Assembly: GCA_023974075.1 (NCBI GenBank)
Contig: CM043797.1
Location: 33,855,639-33,919,638, forward strand
Direction of reading: 5' to 3'
Length of the DNA: 64,000 nucleotides
DNA from: Chaenocephalus aceratus
Taxonomy: Eukaryota > Chordata > Actinopteri > Perciformes > Channichthyidae
Position 1 is the stretch's first letter. Each line of letters starts with the position of its first letter. The notes under the pieces are model-generated. The model was not told the DNA's origin and ran no database searches. It worked only from the letters and a program-made list of their open reading frames with translations. Below are positions 58,446 through 64,000 of this stretch, piece by piece. A program made the position numbers and the translations under genes.

Positions 58446-61400
58446 TTCTACATTGATTGTCCTATGCCACTGTCTCAGCTACAGATAAATGGGAGTGCTC
58501 CTCACCTCTCATCAGCTTTTAAGCCCTACATCACTGACATCAGCAGGACTCAATGGTTCCATCCAGACAGTGAATAACTAACATGACGGATGAGCAAGAG
58601 ACAAGTAGATCGCGGGCAACGCTGTGCATATTTTACGCGTTCAGTGTCTGCTGTTGCACATTTAAATGTTTCTTTGCTGTTTGTTTTCCCTGCGGTGATC
58701 CCCCGATTTCTTAAAGCCATCATTTCAATTCCATGTGTTTATAATTTGTCATTCAGTCTCGCGTCTCTGTCGTTGTGTGTCACTGGCTCCCACTGTGGCA
58801 AACCACATAGACATGAGGATCCCTGCTTTCCCTGGGGACGAATGTAATTTAATTATAATCAAACAGCTAGCAGGGGAGGCCGTTTGTGTTTAAGTCACTA
58901 ATGGATACATATTGCTTACTCCAGTCAAACATTTTCAGAGTGGAAAAGCATATCTGCATCTCAAAAGCACTCGCCAAGCAACTACGTGTGTAAGAGAGGA
59001 CGGTGCACGTCCATGCGTGTGATTATGTATATAGCATTTCATATATATGCATGGCTTTAACCATAGTACTGCAGAAGTTGGAAGTTATGACATGCTTGAA
59101 AGGATTTCAATTGTGTGTACTTAAGGACCATATATTCATGCAATACATATTAATTCATATATCCACAAGCCTAAGTAGATCTGTAGATTTGTGTTAGGCA
59201 CAATATGTTTAACGACATACAGTACTTGGGCAGTAGATAAAATCCCATTACGACAGAAAGGGAGAGGGATGGACGGAAAATCACTGAATATCCCACAGAG
59301 CAACAGGTTTTTATATATGTGTGTTTCTGCTGTGTGTCTGTCTCTGGACAGCCTTTGTGTGTCTGGTTATTCTGCATATGAGCATTCAATTATTATTCGA
59401 ACCAACACCAACATCAATTGCAACACTGCACATGAATGGAGAAGGAGAAAACTGCTTTTGAAATGCAACACACCTATACTAAAATGTAGCACATTACAAA
59501 CTCAATTACTTCATACTGCCTTCAAATTATGATAGTGAGTATGACTATCAGCCGAGTGTGCAGGTGTTCAAGCAAGATGTATCATATTACTGACAGCTGG
59601 TCTCACCTAACTAGCCACTTCCTTTCACCACCTTTGCAGAACATTTACAAACAGGCATTATTCGAATAAAGTCACCAAATATTTGAAATCATTGATTAGC
59701 CTCACTCAAAATGTCACATTACTGACAATCTGTCTCAAGGCCTTTTTCCTATTAAGGCCAGTTACGTATTGAAAGTTAGCTCATGTTGCATTATTCTTGC
59801 TAATACCTAAACATCCACATGCAATGCCGTTTGAACACACTGCTCAAACTACATATAAAACCAACCTTAATTTGACCAGCTACATTTCAGCATGGTGACA
59901 TGCCTGGAGGACTCACTTACTTGCATATACCTTCCAATAATTCCCCTCTATGTTTAAAAAAACTAGAAGTGGGGTTTTATTACAGGATAGTTCATATTGA
60001 AGTTTAGACTTGGAAGGTTTTTAGAGCACAACAGATCTGAGGTCATCAGCTCCAAGGTGCTCTGTTTCTCTCTGGAGGATGAATGGTTGAGCTATGCCCC
60101 TCGGTACATCCAGTGAAGTGGAAAGGACGTTTGGAAACAAGCAGCCAGCCCATTAGAGGTCAGTTCCCACTGATAATAATCCCTGGAATTCAACTTGGAT
60201 CTTAAACTGGTAGCTAGAAGTCACTTCAAAGATATTATCTCAACAAAGGTGAATTAAAGCTATAGGCCAACATAATAATAACAATATTTAAATCTTTTTT
60301 TCAAATTCCTGGATTTCTGTCAATGTTTTCTCTTCGATCATTTTCCTCGCTGATATCATCAGTTTGCATGCTCTTTAGGTGAAATTGCTTTGGCTAATCA
60401 CATCAATTATTTTCTTTCGATAAAAAAACATTAAGTGGTTCTCCAGTGTTGGATTAAAATTGTGTATATTGTTATGAGGCATAATCATCTATTAATGTGA
60501 CCGTACCACAAAGTCTGTAAATACTGGTTTAAATGACTATTTCAGCACCATTTGACTTCTCCTATTGAGATAAAGGGCTAATTATGGCTACAGGATGAAC
60601 TGAAGAGTGTCATCTGTTCTGAGTTATTACTGTAAATGTATTTCACAGTGTGAAGCGATGACAGTATGGCTCGCACTGCATGCAGCAAAATGCATGGGGA
60701 GAAATGACAGTCTGGTCCCTGTTGTAAAGACGTTTTGAGTCAAAGTGTGGTGAGGCTTTCAGGAGCATTCGGGTATAAAAGGGACTATTTCTGCCCAAAA
60801 AGCTAAAACATGCACTTGTTGTGTTATACATACTTGTCTTGAGACAAAATGTATATAAAGTTGTAGAAAAAGTGGTTTCAAAATATTATTTAAATGATCA
60901 AATAGCTCTCGAACATCCCCTAAAATGGCATTTTTCTCTTGTCCCCGCTTCTTGGTGACCAACTTGCATGTCAAATATAACATTTAAAATAGGGATTTTA
61001 TTTACTTTTTTTGGCATTATTCTATTGATATATGTCTCTTGTAATGGTAAAATCAATTTGTTAAATCATAAACATATTTTAAATAACAGTAATTTTGCAC
61101 AGAAGGTGTGTCCCTCAACATGCGTTCAACCCTGTTACCCAAATCTTTTTAGATTTGCACAGGAAGTGAACAAACTGTAAGTCAGATGACACAGTGGAAG
61201 TAACATCAGCAAGCCATGTGCTAGTGCCATGGGTAGACCAAAACTAAGCCCTCTCTTTTATTTTTCATATTTTTACAATCTTTTCAGTCTTAAAAGAGTG
61301 TGGCATCTGACCCACTCAGCCCTGTTACTGATATTATCAGAATAAAGCATATTCATTTCAAAATTATCTTTCTTGCATTAGATATCCTAGTTTGTCCTTG

Positions 61401-63062
61401 TCTTGAAAGTAGCATTACATGCTACATCTAGCAACCATTCCTGAGGTTAAAGCTCAAATTAGCATTGATTTTCAACCCTGTTACTATAATTAGAGTAGCA
61501 GGGGTAATTTTGCATTGGAAAATATACATTTGATGCCTAGCTGGGCAAATCACTTTTTTTGATGGTTTATTATCTGTTTTTCCTAAATACATTAAAAAAT
61601 AAAATAAAAGGTTCATTTTTCAAAAATGTTGGTGTCTAAATTGTCCTCCAATTCTGGAATGACCCATATATACAATTATTTCTATACAAGTATGTATCTA
61701 TATCTTTACTGTGATTATACCTCAGAAACTGAAATTAGTTTACTCCACTAAATATGATCTCCTCAACATGGATCTCTCCGAGAGGACAAAGGAGCCACCA
61801 GGGACCGCACCAGGCCCTCTTCTTCTGTTTCAGTTGCCCTGTCGGTGTATCGTGTTCTCTTTTATCTCCAAAGAAAAGAGAGATATCAAAAGAGCGGCAT
61901 GAGGGAGCGGGGAAATGTCAAGCGTTCAAGGCGGATGCCTCAGTTTTGGAAGAAAATGTAAACCCTGGCTTTTTGACACCCACACTGATATTGTGTAATC
62001 AGATTGCAATGTCCACTCCACAGTGAACACCTCCTCAAATGAACGAACGACACTTTTCACCCAACATTTTTGATTACCTCCCCTGTGGCTAACATTGATG
62101 TTGTAGAGCCACCCACCTCGCAGCTACCGACGTGTTTGTGCTCTGATCCTATAGTGTGAGCAGCAGCAAACACGTACTCACACACACGCTTTCAACCCGG
62201 TCTGAGCCGGTGAGATAAAGCTATCTAATTATATTCCTCATTTGCAGCCCTGATCCATACAATAGATCTTCCACATCCACTAACATCGCTCTTTAGCAGC
62301 ACGCAGGCATCGATTTGACTCTGTGTTGACAGTTGGAGCTTATACAAACCCAATACTTACATATCATCTCCAGATAAACATGCACGTACAAATGTCCTTC
62401 TATGAACTTGTATCGCATACATGCTGTACAAGTGCTGTCTCTAATTTCTGACAATCCTGTGAAAGAAGGGCTTTCGACACATGTTTCTTAAATTGTGTGC
62501 AGCATTGATTCTGCAGCAGTTGCAGCCTCCAGCATCCTCTCGTAGCATACCAAGACGCCATCTGGCAAAGTCTCATTAAAATGCTAATTCTTTTTAATAA
62601 GAGACAGGTAATAAACTGCAATTATGTATCGTCAGAGAGATGGCAGAGAGCGAGAGTTTGAGGGAAGTTGGCGGAGAAGCGAGTTGTCTCACTAATCAAG
62701 AAGCTGCCTCACTTGCCACCCCCTCAAACCCACATTCTTAACCTTAACCACGAGACATGATTAATGTTTGATTTGAACGACTTTTTAAAAAATAATTTTA
62801 AAAGGATGAGATGGAATTTATTTTCGTGGGATCATCACCGGCTTTGAGATAATAAAAAAAAATGGAGGTGGATGAACGAGATTATTTCGGTTTGTTTGTT
62901 CATTTGGCATTTCACCCAAAGAACACCTACATTGTGATCTTCTAATGTGAACATAATCAAGTCTCCTGATTGAGGCACATTTGATGTCAAGGCGTGATTA
63001 AGTTGATCAGTCTGATTTGTGAAAATGTTGTAACTCGAAATCGCTGAGTGATAGTGGGAAGA

Positions 63063-63327
63063 GCCAATCAAAGTTACATCGGTCAGTCACAACAATTCTT
63101 ATATCCAGTCCTCTGCTAATTTAAGCGTAATCAGCTGAGTCTATCAAGACACAAATACAAGATGAAAAACAACATATTAAACAGACTAATAACAAAGGAA
63201 AAGGAAATCAGAATAATAGTACTTCACCTCGGGGAAATTGGGTTTCGTAACATTTGCTCAAAATACAATAAATATGTGCCAATCAAAGTTACATCAGTCA
63301 GTCATAACAATTCTTATATCCAGTCCT
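63063..63327. repeat. 50-bp direct repeats bracketing Rex1-like tail copy 1
   Basis: gccaatcaaagttacatc ... cagtcct occurs at 63063-63112 and again at 63278-63327, with two mismatches in 50 bp, spaced 215 bp. The first LINE-tail copy lies between them. Confidence 0.85.
63194..63260 (-). mobile_element. Rex1-like LINE 3' tail, copy 1
   Basis: ggaaatcagaataatagtac, then cggggaaattgggtttcg and catttgctc, resembles the complement of a fish Rex1-type LINE 3' end (the ...gattctgattt tail). Copy 2 lies 323 bp downstream. Confidence 0.5.
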
Positions 63328-63516
63328 GGTCCCTTTTAATACAGACAAGACCTCAAGGTAACACGTATCACTCCACAGGGCCTTACATTGTCTCGGTTCT
63401 TCATACATCTCCATTCTCTTACAGCCTACCAATTATAGGCCACTCAAATCATTTGGCTAGGCTAGGGTCTCTTATTTATCGCTCTCACCGTCCACTAATC
63501 CAAGCACAATGCAAAA

Positions 63517-63583
63517 AAAGGAAAAGGAAATCAGAATCATAGTTCTTCATCCTGGGGGAAATTGGGTTTCGTGACATTTGCTC
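63517..63583 (-). mobile_element. Rex1-like LINE 3' tail, copy 2
   Basis: This repeats copy 1 closely: aaaggaaaaggaaatcagaa, then gggggaaattgggtttcgtg and acatttgctc. This copy keeps the more canonical cagaatcata and cctgggggaaatt. Confidence 0.5.
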
Positions 63584-64000
63584 GATTTCCAAAATACAAA
63601 AAATGAAAGACAAATATACAAAAATACAATAAAAATAATGCCACAAATGTAAGAGTGTCTAATAAAAGATCAAATCAAATATACTTAAAACACATGAACA
63701 GTCAGTGTAGAACGCTTATTATTAAAACATATACAGTTGTGTATAAATGTTATTAGGATATTAATGCTGTTTAAATATATTAGGATTATCAGGTTTCAGC
63801 TAGACTGATAGCTGTCTTTATAACACATGTTGTTAAACTTTACATAATTGGGTAATGAAATAAAAATATGCTTAACACAATTGCTCCGAAGTGATATTAT
63901 TGTACAGCAATGACAGTAAATGTAAAGCATTGGCTCTGCACTATTTTATCTGTAATTTGGTTATGCTCTTCAGGACCAAAGGGGAAATACACTTGAGGGA

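Larger units (their letters stand above)
55856..64000 (+). other. kirrel3 intron Ig4-Ig5, 5' part (>8.1 kb)
   Basis: Begins with donor gtaagc and has no recognisable Ig5 exon before the window ends. It holds a 1-kb hAT element (56.1-57.1 kb), a run of about 19 G at 58.43 kb and duplicated LINE tails at 63.06-63.6 kb. The interval 58450-63050 holds nothing I can assign. Confidence 0.85.

Noticed and set aside
63961..64000. Possible Ig5 exon start after ctcttcag at the window end
   Set aside because: The following bases reach a stop (tga) in the required frame and do not resemble the PPIIS start of Ig5.

Overview
This is vertebrate nuclear DNA, almost certainly from a teleost fish and probably a percomorph. 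Coding sequence is sparse (about 1.1 kb in 64 kb). It occurs as short exons with GT-AG introns, and the introns hold fish-type repeats: L2-like, Rex1-like and L1-like LINE tails, tRNA-derived SINEs, hAT and foldback MITEs, and long CA and GAT microsatellites. No bacterial or viral genes were seen.

The only host gene I can support is on the + strand. Eight consecutive exons between 10003 and 55855 encode the first four immunoglobulin domains of a Kirrel/Neph adhesion protein, best matched to kirrel3 (NEPH2). The exons join in frame into 1119 nt (373 codons) without a stop. Each Ig domain is built from two exons. All inter-domain junctions are phase 1, and the intradomain junctions are phase 1, 0, 2 and 0. 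The signal-peptide exon lies upstream of the window. Ig5, the transmembrane segment and the cytoplasmic tail lie downstream. Introns range from 180 bp to 13 kb.

Layout. 1-10 kb: 5' intron or flank with a tRNA-SINE, a 348-bp hAT MITE, a tandem duplication and two decayed LINE pieces, one running into a GAT microsatellite. 10-16.4 kb: Ig1 exons around an intron holding a three-layer nest of inverted-repeat elements. 16.4-28.3 kb: intron with a SINE-like repeat, a CA microsatellite, a LINE 3' end with a 140-codon open frame, a MITE and an L1-like insertion with target duplication. 28.3-35 kb: Ig2 exons. 35-48 kb: the longest intron, with a candidate 21-nt in-frame microexon, a second copy of the same MITE, a SINE and a roughly 3-kb hAT-like element that appears to carry a captured MAGUK/CARD-type exon. 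48-55.9 kb: Ig3 and Ig4 exons. 55.9-64 kb: intron with a 1-kb hAT element and duplicated Rex1-like LINE tails.

The most noteworthy items are the candidate microexon at the Ig2-Ig3 boundary, the exon-carrying hAT-like element, and two retroposon tails associated with unusually long (33 and 50 bp) direct repeats. Protein identity and repeat families were recognised by eye. No database search was run.
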